Position numbers and translations under genes: made by a program. This document shows positions 1 through 5,713 of a DNA stretch of 9,672 nucleotides, piece after piece. The notes beneath the pieces were generated by a model. The model saw only the letters and a list, made by a program, of their open reading frames with translations, was not told the DNA's origin and did not search any database. The stretch's first letter is position 1, and the number at the start of each line of letters is the position of its first letter. Origin of the DNA: Oscillospiraceae bacterium (GTDB lineage: Bacteria; Bacillota; Clostridia; Oscillospirales; Oscillospiraceae); NCBI GenBank assembly GCA_029067025.1, contig JAIEFH010000259.1, positions 1 to 9,672 of the forward strand, in the 5' to 3' direction.

Positions 1-10
1 GGGTATCAGC

Positions 11-895
11 GTGATTGCGACAGGCAATATCATTACGTTTCTTTTCCGGATCTGCATCATTATTATTGGATACGCCGTCTACAGGATCTTCAAAAATAAC
101 GAGAAAAACGTGAACCGCCAAATAGCCGCAACTGGCGAAGATCTTGAGAAAGTTCGTCGCGCAGTACGGAATTTTCTGCCCCCCGACGCGCAGGATGCAC
201 AAATTGTCTACGCACACTGGGAGGATATGCAGCAGAGCTACGAGTACGAGGAGGATGTGCAGTACGTCAGGCGGAGAACCCGCACAACATACACGACCAC
301 CTATTATCGGTACGCAGTGGCCTTCAAGGGCAAGGCACTCTGGGTATTCCTGCTGAAAATCGACAAGAATACCCATGACGTCGAGATCGGTATGCCTCGG
401 ATGCTGACCCCGGAAAGGCTGGGCAAGATCCAAGTGACCACCAAGGAAAAGAATGGCGTGATACAGCGGGTGGAGACCACACTGGTGGACAAGCAAGGCG
501 GCATCATCGTTCGGATGTGCGTTGATGCCGAGAATCTGAACAGCAACAAATACCTGCCCGTGAATATCCTGCAGGAGAATGAATGTACAGCTTTTAAGCG
601 ATTCATCATTCCGCTGGCCCACAAGGTGGAAGCCGAGAACCCCGGCATTGACAGGCTGATCGGCAAAAAGGTGGCTGGTGTGCGTAGCATCGTGTCGGTG
701 GGGCTTTCGATCAGTGGCCTGCTCCTCGACATCTTCGTACCCATCTCCGGTATGGGTGTCTGTCTGCTCGGTCTGATGTTGGCAATCGACGGCAAGAACA
801 GGGGCAATCCCGGCAACAAGGCCCTGATTACCAGCTGGGTGTGCGTAGCAATTTCGGTGGCGCACACGATCTTCTTCTGTTTTCAATTTATTTAG
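11..895 (+). CDS. Membrane-anchored protein of unknown function, 5' end probably outside window
   Basis: I do not recognise the family. The reading frame is open back to base 2 and the only nearby start in the window is a GTG at 11 with no convincing ribosome site, so the true start may lie upstream. As read (294 residues) it has a hydrophobic helix at about residues 7-25. A mainly polar domain follows at about 28-220, with a striking Tyr/Thr/Arg-rich stretch near 83-101. Two or three further hydrophobic segments lie near 225-260 and 272-292. This fits a protein with a soluble central domain held by membrane segments at both ends. It ends in TAG and converges with the methyltransferase gene; the 87 bases between them hold no clear terminator. 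Base composition is intermediate between the G+C-rich his genes and the A+T-rich methyltransferase. That it is a real gene rests on open frame length, the regular hydrophobic pattern and codon use; no function is proposed. Confidence 0.75.
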   Translation: MIATGNIITFLFRICIIIIGYAVYRIFKNNEKNVNRQIAATGEDLEKVRRAVRNFLPPDAQDAQIVYAHWEDMQQSYEYEEDVQYVRRRTRTTYTTTYYRYAVAFKGKALWVFLLKIDKNTHDVEIGMPRMLTPERLGKIQVTTKEKNGVIQRVETTLVDKQGGIIVRMCVDAENLNSNKYLPVNILQENECTAFKRFIIPLAHKVEAENPGIDRLIGKKVAGVRSIVSVGLSISGLLLDIFVPISGMGVCLLGLMLAIDGKNRGNPGNKALITSWVCVAISVAHTIFFCFQFI

Positions 896-982
896 TTGAC
901 CCAGCAGTAAAAACAAAACACGAATTTGGCTGATCCCCAATCGATGTGCATTTTGTCGAATTGCGTCTCATCATGAATTTCG

Positions 983-1786
983 TTATAAAAGAGTTTTCAG
1001 ATGCTTCTTCTTTAGCTCAACCATGGCACCATAATGCAGAACATCGAATTCAGCAGGCGCAATCTCCAAAAGCAATTTGATATGTTCTTGTTCCCATGCG
1101 AAAACTTCTTCTTGTGAAAGTGATGCGCCAATGCCACGGCAGGCTTTCATTCTGCCGTTCCAGCTTTCACGGGTAAAACGCACCTTTAGCGGGTATTCTT
1201 CATGATAGGTCACTTCAAATTTCTCACTGTAGCAACCGGGTATTGCTATTGGATGGACTCTTTCTCCCGCGCCGCTCCATTTAGGGCTATACTTTAGCAC
1301 AAGATTTTCGCTTGCACCTGCAATCTTGTCCTCAAATGGCAGCCATGCCATATACAGAATGAGAATTCGTCCGTCAGACTTAAGCATATCAAAAAACCTT
1401 GGCATAATTTGTTCGTGGTTAAAATACCAGAAACACTGACAGGCTGTAATGACATCAAAAGAATGATTGGGAAAATCTATATTCTCTGTAGATTGAGCAT
1501 AATAGTCAATATTCATACCACGGGAAAGAATTTTGGCCTGTTCAATTTGTTCTTTTGAAATATCTGTGCCTGTCCATTTTGCCCCATAGCGGTACATATT
1601 TCTGGGAAGCACCCCTGTACCTGTACCAACATCAAGGGCTTTCTGCCCGTTTATGCATAGTTTGCGTTGCACAATCTTATCATAAAATTCCTGTGGATAA
1701 ATATCACGATATTTTGCATAGCCTGCGGATGTTTTTCCCCAATCAAATGCTTTTCCACCATCTATATTTTCATCTATGATGTCCAT
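983..1786 (-). CDS. Class I SAM-dependent methyltransferase
   Basis: Predicted cytoplasmic methyltransferase of the Methyltransf_11/UbiE-like type, using S-adenosylmethionine to methylate an unknown, probably small, substrate. In the 267-residue protein the SAM-binding motif I is LDVGTGTG (51-58). It is followed by an acidic residue in TGTDIS (73-78), which would contact the ribose, by the ENIDFPNHSFDVI region (101-113) and by the post-motif GRILIL (139-144). The C-terminal part (about 165-267) is probably a substrate-specific cap. The frame continues upstream to an ATG at 1939, but that stretch looks non-coding and contains the promoter. The ATG at 1786 has a GGGGG ribosome site 7-8 bases ahead and starts just before the conserved part. 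Its DNA is clearly A+T-richer (roughly 40% G+C by eye) than the his operon (about 60%), which suggests acquisition by transfer. It has its own promoter and does not belong to the his operon. The exact substrate cannot be read from the sequence. Confidence 0.88.
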   Translation of the reverse strand: MDIIDENIDGGKAFDWGKTSAGYAKYRDIYPQEFYDKIVQRKLCINGQKALDVGTGTGVLPRNMYRYGAKWTGTDISKEQIEQAKILSRGMNIDYYAQSTENIDFPNHSFDVITACQCFWYFNHEQIMPRFFDMLKSDGRILILYMAWLPFEDKIAGASENLVLKYSPKWSGAGERVHPIAIPGCYSEKFEVTYHEEYPLKVRFTRESWNGRMKACRGIGASLSQEEVFAWEQEHIKLLLEIAPAEFDVLHYGAMVELKKKHLKTLL

Positions 1787-1806
1787 TATAGTACCCCCAA
1801 CATTTT

Positions 1807-1847
1807 TTGCTTTGGAGCAGTATAGCATAAATCCTGCTTCAAAGCAA
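1807..1847. promoter_or_regulatory. Inverted repeat / paired palindromes over the methyltransferase promoter
   Basis: The 14-base arms TTGCTTTGGAGCAG (1807-1820) and CTGCTTCAAAGCAA (1834-1847) are complementary at 13 of 14 positions, around a 13-base centre. Each arm also contains its own 12-bp palindrome: TGCTTTGGAGCA (1808-1819, one mismatched pair) and TGCTTCAAAGCA (1835-1846, perfect). Their centres are 27 bp apart. One covers the -35 box and the other overlaps the edge of the -10 box and the start site. This looks like a tandem operator for a dimeric repressor or activator; no regulator gene is seen next to it. Confidence 0.45.
1819..1847 (-). promoter_or_regulatory. Predicted sigma-A promoter of the methyltransferase gene
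   Basis: On the minus strand a TTGCTT -35 box (1842-1847) and a TATACT -10 box (1819-1824) are separated by 17 bases. Transcription would begin near 1811-1813, about 25 bases before the ATG at 1786. The position fits the methyltransferase start and supports 1786 over the upstream ATG. Prediction from consensus only. Confidence 0.6.
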
Positions 1848-1879
1848 GGGAACCAGCCGGCAGGAGGCGGCAAAGCTGA

Positions 1880-2014
1880 ATTACCAAAGACGAGTACGGC
1901 CATTGGCGTTACACCTATCCCCAGGTGCGGGCCAAACACACCAGGGCGGCGCTGGACGAGTTAAGGGAGAGAAAAAGAGAGGCCTGTTTAATCAAGCAAA
2001 ACGACGCTATCTGA
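1880..2014 (+). pseudogene. Possible degraded 3' end of a plus-strand gene
   Basis: From 1880 to the TGA at 2012-2014 one plus-strand frame reads like a true protein tail, with DEYGHWRYTYPQV followed by a basic, helix-like segment ending ALDELRERKREACL. It is closed upstream by an in-frame TGA at 1877-1879. The reading just before it continues sensibly in another frame (about 1850-1885), as if a frameshift or deletion had occurred. No start, ribosome site or full domain remains. It lies between the his terminator and the methyltransferase promoter and runs into the terminator stem. I read it as debris of an older gene partly replaced when the methyltransferase DNA arrived. The original protein is not recognised, and chance coding-like sequence is possible. 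Confidence 0.3.
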
Positions 2015-2040
2015 TTTTGGCAAATCAGATAGCGTCGTTT
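1999..2040 (-). terminator. Terminator hairpin of the his operon
   Basis: A perfect 19-bp inverted repeat (1999-2017 and 2022-2040) encloses a 4-base loop, starting 30 bases after the stop codon of the last operon gene. On the minus strand the stem is followed by a short T run (GTTTTG), and the base of the stem is itself A/T pairs, so the hairpin has an A-tract and a T-tract on its two sides. This is the form expected of an intrinsic terminator, possibly working in both directions. The T-tract is short, so efficiency is uncertain. Confidence 0.85.
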
Positions 2041-2070
2041 ATGGTATTCTTTTTTGTGCGGCTGCCTTAT

Positions 2071-2790
2071 TTACCGTCTCTTTGCCCGCCCCATGAAACG
2101 GAGCAGATAGAGGAACAGATTGATAAAATCAAGGTACAGCTGGAGAGCGGAGAAAATGGACGCCTTCTGGAGCATGGCCTCGTCGCCGTAGAAATACTCA
2201 TAGTTGGCCTTGATCTTCTGGGTATCGTAGGCGGTGAAGCACAGGAACAGCACGATGCCCACCATGCATATGGTTCGCTCCATGGCTGTAAAATTGATAA
2301 ACAGGGACAGCAAATTCGCGATCAACAGGAAGATCAGCCCGCCGATGAGCAGCGGGCCCAGCCGGGACAGGTCGGTTTTGGTGAACCGGCCATAGAGAGC
2401 AAACCCGCCGAAGAACAACGCGGTCAGGGCAAAGATGAAAATCAGGTTTACCACGTCGAACACAACAAAATAGAAGGAAAACACCAGGCCGTTGAGGACA
2501 GAATAAGTCACAAACAGCGTTCGGGTGGCGCCCACCGAACGGTTCTGCACGTTGGTGGACATAATCATCACAACAGCCACCTCTGCGATCAGCAGAATAT
2601 AGTGGACGTACGGGATGGCAAACAGATAGTACACTGTCTCAGTAAGGGCCAAGGCGGCGGCCAGCACAAATGTGACCATCAGCCCCACGAACATCCAGCC
2701 AAAGGTTCGGGTTATATACTGATTCAGTGTCAATGTGCCTTGGGCGTAGCTGCTGTCAAAATCATAGCGGTTAAATTTTTGCTCTTCCAT
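2071..2790 (-). CDS. Bax inhibitor-1 / YetJ-family membrane protein
   Basis: A 239-residue integral membrane protein of the BI-1 (TMBIM, YccA/YetJ) family, whose studied bacterial member YetJ is a pH-sensitive calcium leak channel. Seven hydrophobic segments can be seen at about 30-50, 55-78, 91-109, 112-132, 146-168, 172-187 and 213-233. The family hallmarks are present: AYDTQKIK (187-194) and the C-terminal LYLDFINLFLYLLRF (218-232). Asp189 and Asp221 are the likely equivalents of the paired aspartates that gate YetJ. The short basic tail GRAKRR would lie in the cytoplasm. The gene begins 2 bases after the hisE stop, with an AAGGAGAG ribosome site inside the end of hisE, and it is the last gene before the terminator. 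It is therefore co-transcribed with histidine synthesis, although no role in that pathway is known. It could also be read from the promoter-like sequence at 3148-3176. Family assignment is firm; transported ion and physiological role are not. Confidence 0.93.
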   Translation of the reverse strand: MEEQKFNRYDFDSSYAQGTLTLNQYITRTFGWMFVGLMVTFVLAAALALTETVYYLFAIPYVHYILLIAEVAVVMIMSTNVQNRSVGATRTLFVTYSVLNGLVFSFYFVVFDVVNLIFIFALTALFFGGFALYGRFTKTDLSRLGPLLIGGLIFLLIANLLSLFINFTAMERTICMVGIVLFLCFTAYDTQKIKANYEYFYGDEAMLQKASIFSALQLYLDFINLFLYLLRFMGRAKRR

Positions 2791-2792
2791 AG

Positions 2793-3119
2793 TCAGCTCT
2801 CCTTATCCACCTGTTTCATTTGCTTCAGGTTGCCGATTTTCTGTGCCCGGCGATCCAGCTCCGCCAACACATCGTCCAGCGGAATTTCTTTTTCTGCCAT
2901 CATCACCATTAAATGGTAGATGAGGTCGGAGATCTCCCCCACCGTGTCGGCGGGGACATCGTTTTTCGCCGCGATGATGGTCTCCGCACACTCTTCTCCC
3001 ACCTTTTTCAGGATCTTATCCAACCCCTTGTCAAAGAGATAGCAGGTGTAAGACCCCTCCTGTGGGTTTGTTTTGCGATCCAGGATGACCGCATAAAGTT
3101 GTTCAAGCGTCCTGTCCAT
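2793..3119 (-). CDS. hisE: Phosphoribosyl-ATP pyrophosphohydrolase HisE
   Basis: Second step of histidine synthesis: removes pyrophosphate from phosphoribosyl-ATP to give phosphoribosyl-AMP, in the cytoplasm. The 108-residue all-helical protein belongs to the MazG-like superfamily. Its metal-binding acidic residues are visible as EECAE (42-46) and EISD (62-65). Length fits free-standing HisE; in many bacteria this domain is fused to HisI, but here the two are separate genes 29 bases apart. The ATG at 3119 follows a run of G (GGGGGG) serving as ribosome site; another ATG five bases upstream is out of frame. The stop codon lies 2 bases before the BI-1-like gene. A promoter-like sequence at the end of hisI (3148-3176) could allow transcription of hisE independently of the main promoter. 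Confidence 0.96.
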   Translation of the reverse strand: MDRTLEQLYAVILDRKTNPQEGSYTCYLFDKGLDKILKKVGEECAETIIAAKNDVPADTVGEISDLIYHLMVMMAEKEIPLDDVLAELDRRAQKIGNLKQMKQVDKES

Positions 3120-3147
3120 AACATACCCCCCAAAACTTGCTCTTTTG

Positions 3148-3176
3148 ATTATAACTCAATTTGATTGAAAAAGCAA
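3148..3176 (-). promoter_or_regulatory. Possible internal promoter ahead of hisE
   Basis: On the minus strand TTGCTT (3171-3176) and a perfect TATAAT (3148-3153) are separated by 17 bases. They overlap the last codons and the stop codon of hisI. A transcript would start near 3141 and reach the hisE ATG after about 22 bases. In this G+C-rich operon such an A+T-rich stretch with ideal spacing is unlikely to be chance alone, but the hisI tail codons (Phe-Phe-Asn-Gln-Ile) also force A+T-rich sequence. It would uncouple hisE and the BI-1-like gene from control at the main promoter. Confidence 0.45.
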
Positions 3177-3544
3177 CTATAAGCTCCGGTATGACAGGTG
3201 GGGCCGTCCGGCACACAGAGGTAGAGCAGTGTATCGGTGTCACAGTCAGTGTATATCTCCCGGACATGGAGGAAGTTTCCGCTGGTCTCCCCCTTGTTCC
3301 AAAGCTGCTTCCGACTGCGGCTCCAGAACCAGGCGGTTCTGGTTTTGAGGGTCAGCTCCACCGCCTCCCGATTTGTGAAGCCCAGCATGAGTACCGCCCG
3401 ACTGTCCGCGTCCTGAATAATTACCGGGATCAGCTCCGATTTTTGAAACAATAGATCAAGGTCAAACATATGCTGCTCCTCCACCACTTCGCCGCCAATA
3501 TCCAACGCCGCGTCCAGCATCATTTCCAACAGATCGTCTATCAT
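3149..3544 (-). CDS. hisI: Phosphoribosyl-AMP cyclohydrolase HisI
   Basis: Third step of the pathway: opens the adenine ring of phosphoribosyl-AMP, using zinc and magnesium. In the 131-residue reading, family motifs are VIIQDADSRAVLMLGF (41-56), WFWSRSRKQLWNKGETSGN (72-90) and the metal site DCDTD (100-104), with further zinc ligands Cys117 (TCHTG) and Cys124 (SCF). The catalytic domain only begins near residue 26. The 25 residues before it are an acidic, hydrophobic extension rich in Leu, Met, Asp and Glu, not usual for HisI. There are two credible starts. ATG 3544 has AAGGTG ahead of it and lies 6 bases after hisF. ATG 3469 has a stronger GGAGGAG site 8 bases ahead and gives a typical 106-residue HisI. 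I report the longer form because it keeps the operon compact, but the shorter may be the true or the main product. HisE is a separate gene downstream. Confidence 0.93.
   Translation of the reverse strand: MIDDLLEMMLDAALDIGGEVVEEQHMFDLDLLFQKSELIPVIIQDADSRAVLMLGFTNREAVELTLKTRTAWFWSRSRKQLWNKGETSGNFLHVREIYTDCDTDTLLYLCVPDGPTCHTGAYSCFFNQIEL
3467..3483 (-). promoter_or_regulatory. Internal ribosome site and alternative hisI start
   Basis: A strong GGAGGAG sits about 5-8 bases before the in-frame ATG at 3467-3469, within the reading frame that begins at 3544. Translation from here would give a HisI of 106 residues starting MFDLDLLF, the normal length and N-terminus of the free-standing family. Either the annotated start belongs here or two forms are made. 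Confidence 0.5.
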
Positions 3545-3550
3545 AGCCGC

Positions 3551-4306
3551 TCACCTTACCGGGATGTTCCGCCCGTAGAGAAAGTTCTTTACCTGCGGCA
3601 CTGTCAGCTCGCCAAAGTGGAACAGGGACGCCGCCAAGGCCGCGTCACAGTCCGTTTCTTCAAATACTTGCGCAAAATGCTCCAAACTGCCGCAGCCGCC
3701 GGAGGCGATCACCGGGATTGACACAGCCTGGGTCACCGCGCGGGTCATCTCCAAATCAAAGCCGGCCTTGGTGCCGTCCGCGTCCATAGAGGTGAGCAGG
3801 ATCTCCCCCGCTCCCAGCTCCTGGCCGCGCTTGGCCCACTTTACCGCGTCGATTCCCGTGGGTATCCGTCCCCCGGCCACCACCACCTCGTACCAGCCCT
3901 CCGACCTGCGGCGAGCATCGATGGCCAATACCACACATTGGGATCCAAACCGCTGGGCAGCACGCGCAATCAAGGTCTCATCCTTTACAGCGGCGGAGTT
4001 GACGGAAATCTTGTCCGCCCCCGCCCGAAGCAGCCGCTGGAAATCATCCAGCGTACGGATGCCGCCCCCTACCGTCAGGGGAACAAACACCTGAGACGCT
4101 GTGCGTTCCACCACATCGGCCACAGTATCCCGGGCATCGCTGGTGGCGGTGATGTCCAGAAAGACAATCTCATCCGCCCCCTGGTCGGAGTAGTATTTTG
4201 CCAGCTCCACCGGGTCGCCCGCGTCCCGGATGTTAACGAAGTTGACCCCCTTCACCACCCGACCGTCTCGGACGTCCAGGCAGGGAATGATGCGTTTGGC
4301 TAACAT
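3551..4306 (-). CDS. hisF: Imidazole glycerol phosphate synthase, cyclase subunit HisF
   Basis: Cyclase half of the HisF-HisH enzyme: takes ammonia released by HisH and PRFAR to make imidazole glycerol phosphate and AICAR, the latter feeding purine synthesis. The 251-residue protein is a beta/alpha barrel with two phosphate-binding halves (VGGGIRT around 79-85 and ASGGCGS near 220). The catalytic pair Asp11 (PCLDV) and Asp130 (LAID) fall at exactly the positions usual for the family. Arg5 and the DGRVVKG stretch near the N-terminus are also typical. The ATG at 4306 has a strong GGAGGGG ribosome site 6 bases upstream. It lies 79 bases after hisA, unlike the overlaps elsewhere in the operon; that gap can be filled by a 29-codon small ORF. 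hisI follows 6 bases after its stop. Confidence 0.98.
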   Translation of the reverse strand: MLAKRIIPCLDVRDGRVVKGVNFVNIRDAGDPVELAKYYSDQGADEIVFLDITATSDARDTVADVVERTASQVFVPLTVGGGIRTLDDFQRLLRAGADKISVNSAAVKDETLIARAAQRFGSQCVVLAIDARRRSEGWYEVVVAGGRIPTGIDAVKWAKRGQELGAGEILLTSMDADGTKAGFDLEMTRAVTQAVSIPVIASGGCGSLEHFAQVFEETDCDAALAASLFHFGELTVPQVKNFLYGRNIPVR

Positions 4307-4389
4307 AAAAGCCCCTCCAAATATTGGTCAATTCCCCTCTGATTTTTCAAAATCACCACTCCACGGTATTCAATCACCGCGGCTTTCAT
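4300..4389 (-). CDS. Possible 29-residue small protein or leader ORF between hisA and hisF
   Basis: The ATG at 4387-4389 overlaps the hisA stop codon as ATGA. The frame runs 29 codons to a TAG that overlaps the first bases of hisF by 7 nt. It begins MKAAVIEYRGVVILKN and is balanced between hydrophobic and charged residues, with no clear membrane helix. Its last codons contain the hisF ribosome site. There is no ribosome site of its own at good spacing (AGGA directly abuts the ATG), so expression would depend on ribosomes finishing hisA. It may be a functional small protein, a device that carries ribosomes from hisA to hisF and keeps the two at matched levels, or a chance frame in a spacer. 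I cannot match it to a family. Confidence 0.3.
   Translation of the reverse strand: MKAAVIEYRGVVILKNQRGIDQYLEGLLC
4340..4382 (-). other. Two small hairpins in the hisA-hisF spacer
   Basis: In the transcript, 4361-4382 can fold into a 7-bp stem (one G-U pair) with an 8-base loop. The 4340-4355 segment is a self-complementary A+T-rich sequence (TGATTTT then AAAATCA around two bases), giving a stem of about five pairs with a six-base loop. Neither is followed by a T-run, so they are not terminators. They may affect mRNA processing or translation of hisF, or be without function. Confidence 0.25.
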
Positions 4390-5108
4390 TCCTGGGATCC
4401 CGCTTCCCGGACAGCCTCCGCCAGGTCCAGGGTGCCGGCATAATACGCTTTGCCAATGATGGCTCCATACAAGCCCATATCCCACAAGCGCTTTACGTCG
4501 TCAATGGTGGTCACGCCGCCGGAGGCCACGATATGGCAGCTTACTGCCTTTTGCAAAGCCGCAAGCTGGTCAAAGCTGGGCCCGGACAGCATCCCGTCAG
4601 TGGCAATATCGGTAAAAATCAAGGTTTTAACCCCTTTTTCCTCCATTTGACGGGCCAGATCAAGGCCGCTTAGTCCAGAGTCCTGTTCCCAGCCCGCCGT
4701 GCGCACCTGGCCATTTAAGCAGTCAATGCCTACCGCCACCCGGCCGCCATACCGCTCCAAAGCGTAGTCCACTACTTCCGGGTTTGTGACAGCAGCTGAA
4801 CCGATAACCAACCGGGCCACACCCGCCTCGGCCACCACGTCCACATCCTCACAGGTCTTGATGCCCCCGCCCAGCTCCACGGATAGGCCGGACTGTCGGA
4901 TCACTTCGCTGATATGCGGGAAATTTATCCGCCCGCCATGACGGGCGCCATCCAGATCCACCATGTGAATCCATTTTGCTCCCGCATCAGCAAAGGCTTT
5001 GGCTGTCTCCACCGCGCTGTCAGCCACCTGGCTGACGGTGGAAAACTCCCCTTTTTTCAGGCGGACGCACCGCCCGTCCTTCATGTCAATTGCCGGCAAT
5101 AAAATCAT
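4386..5108 (-). CDS. hisA: ProFAR isomerase HisA
   Basis: Fourth step: the Amadori-type isomerisation of ProFAR to PRFAR by a cytoplasmic beta/alpha-barrel enzyme related to HisF. The 240-residue protein starts MILLPAIDMKDG with the catalytic base Asp8. The acid Asp129 is in GIDC (128-131). Phosphate-binding loops are ELGGGIKT (78-85) and VASGGVTT (near 215), and FTDIATDGM (165-173) is characteristic. Nothing indicates a dual HisA/TrpF enzyme, but that cannot be excluded from sequence alone. The ATG at 5108 overlaps the hisH stop as ATGA and has a GGAG about 10 bases upstream. The stop codon in turn overlaps the start of a possible small ORF. Confidence 0.97.
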   Translation of the reverse strand: MILLPAIDMKDGRCVRLKKGEFSTVSQVADSAVETAKAFADAGAKWIHMVDLDGARHGGRINFPHISEVIRQSGLSVELGGGIKTCEDVDVVAEAGVARLVIGSAAVTNPEVVDYALERYGGRVAVGIDCLNGQVRTAGWEQDSGLSGLDLARQMEEKGVKTLIFTDIATDGMLSGPSFDQLAALQKAVSCHIVASGGVTTIDDVKRLWDMGLYGAIIGKAYYAGTLDLAEAVREAGSQE

Positions 5109-5713
5109 TGGTTTAATTCTCCAAAATTCTTCAGAATCTGTAAGCCCACCTCACCGCTCTTTTCCGGATGGAATTGGCAGCCGTATACCCCGTTGTGGGA
5201 CACTGCCGCCACCACAGACGGGCCGTACTCGGTGCTGGCGATCACGTCCTCTTCCCGCTGGGCATGGCCACAGTAAGAGTGGACAAAATACACATAGGCT
5301 CCGTCGTCCAGCCCTCGGAATAAGGGCGAATTATTTTGAAAGGTCAGGCTGTTCCAGCCAATATGGGGCAGCTTTAAATCCGTTTGAATTCGCTCCACAC
5401 AACCGCTGACAAGCCCTAATCCTTCACATCTTCTCCCCTCTTCTCCCCAATCGAACAGCAGCTGCATTCCCAGGCAAATGCCCAGAATGGGTTTACGCCC
5501 CGCCTGTTCAAGCAGGGCCTTGTCCAGTCCCGTCTGACGCAGCTTGTCCGCCGCATCGGGGAATGCCCCTACTCCAGGGAGGATGATGGCGTCTGCCCGC
5601 TCCAGTTCCGCCGCATCGCCGGTGACCAGGGTGTCTTGACCGAGGTACGCCATGGCGTTAGCCACGCTTTTCAAATTACCCACACCGTAATCTACAATCG
5701 CGGTATACTTCAT
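5105..5713 (-). CDS. hisH: Imidazole glycerol phosphate synthase, glutaminase subunit HisH
   Basis: Glutamine amidotransferase (class I, GATase) that hydrolyses glutamine and passes ammonia to HisF. In the 202-residue protein the oxyanion region is PGVGAF (46-51), the nucleophile is Cys80 in GICLGMQ (78-84), and the triad is completed by His182 and Glu184 in FHPEKSG (181-187). The start needs a choice: GTG at 5716 and ATG at 5713 are adjacent in frame. AAGGAG lies 7 bases before the ATG but only 4 before the GTG, and the family normally begins directly with a sequence like KYTAIVDYG, so I use the ATG. It overlaps the hisB stop by one base (TGATG). The end overlaps hisA as ATGA. Confidence 0.97.
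   Translation of the reverse strand: MKYTAIVDYGVGNLKSVANAMAYLGQDTLVTGDAAELERADAIILPGVGAFPDAADKLRQTGLDKALLEQAGRKPILGICLGMQLLFDWGEEGRRCEGLGLVSGCVERIQTDLKLPHIGWNSLTFQNNSPLFRGLDDGAYVYFVHSYCGHAQREEDVIASTEYGPSVVAAVSHNGVYGCQFHPEKSGEVGLQILKNFGELNQ

Noticed and set aside
304..867. Minus-strand frame opposite the left-end membrane protein
   Set aside because: Composition (many Ser, Thr, Pro, Arg) and lack of a ribosome site fit a shadow of the plus-strand gene, which has a better hydrophobic pattern.
896..982. Terminator between the converging left-end gene and the methyltransferase
   Set aside because: Only a 4-bp stem (TTGG/CCAA) and a CGAATT direct repeat are seen; nothing with a stable stem and T-run.
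983..1939. Methyltransferase starting at 1939
   Set aside because: The added 51 residues cover the promoter and palindromes, have no domain character, and the start at 1786 has a proper ribosome site.
1903..2919. Plus-strand open frame of 338 codons across the BI-1 gene
   Set aside because: It runs through the terminator hairpin and is antisense to a well-conserved membrane gene; its Gln/His-rich composition is an antisense artefact.
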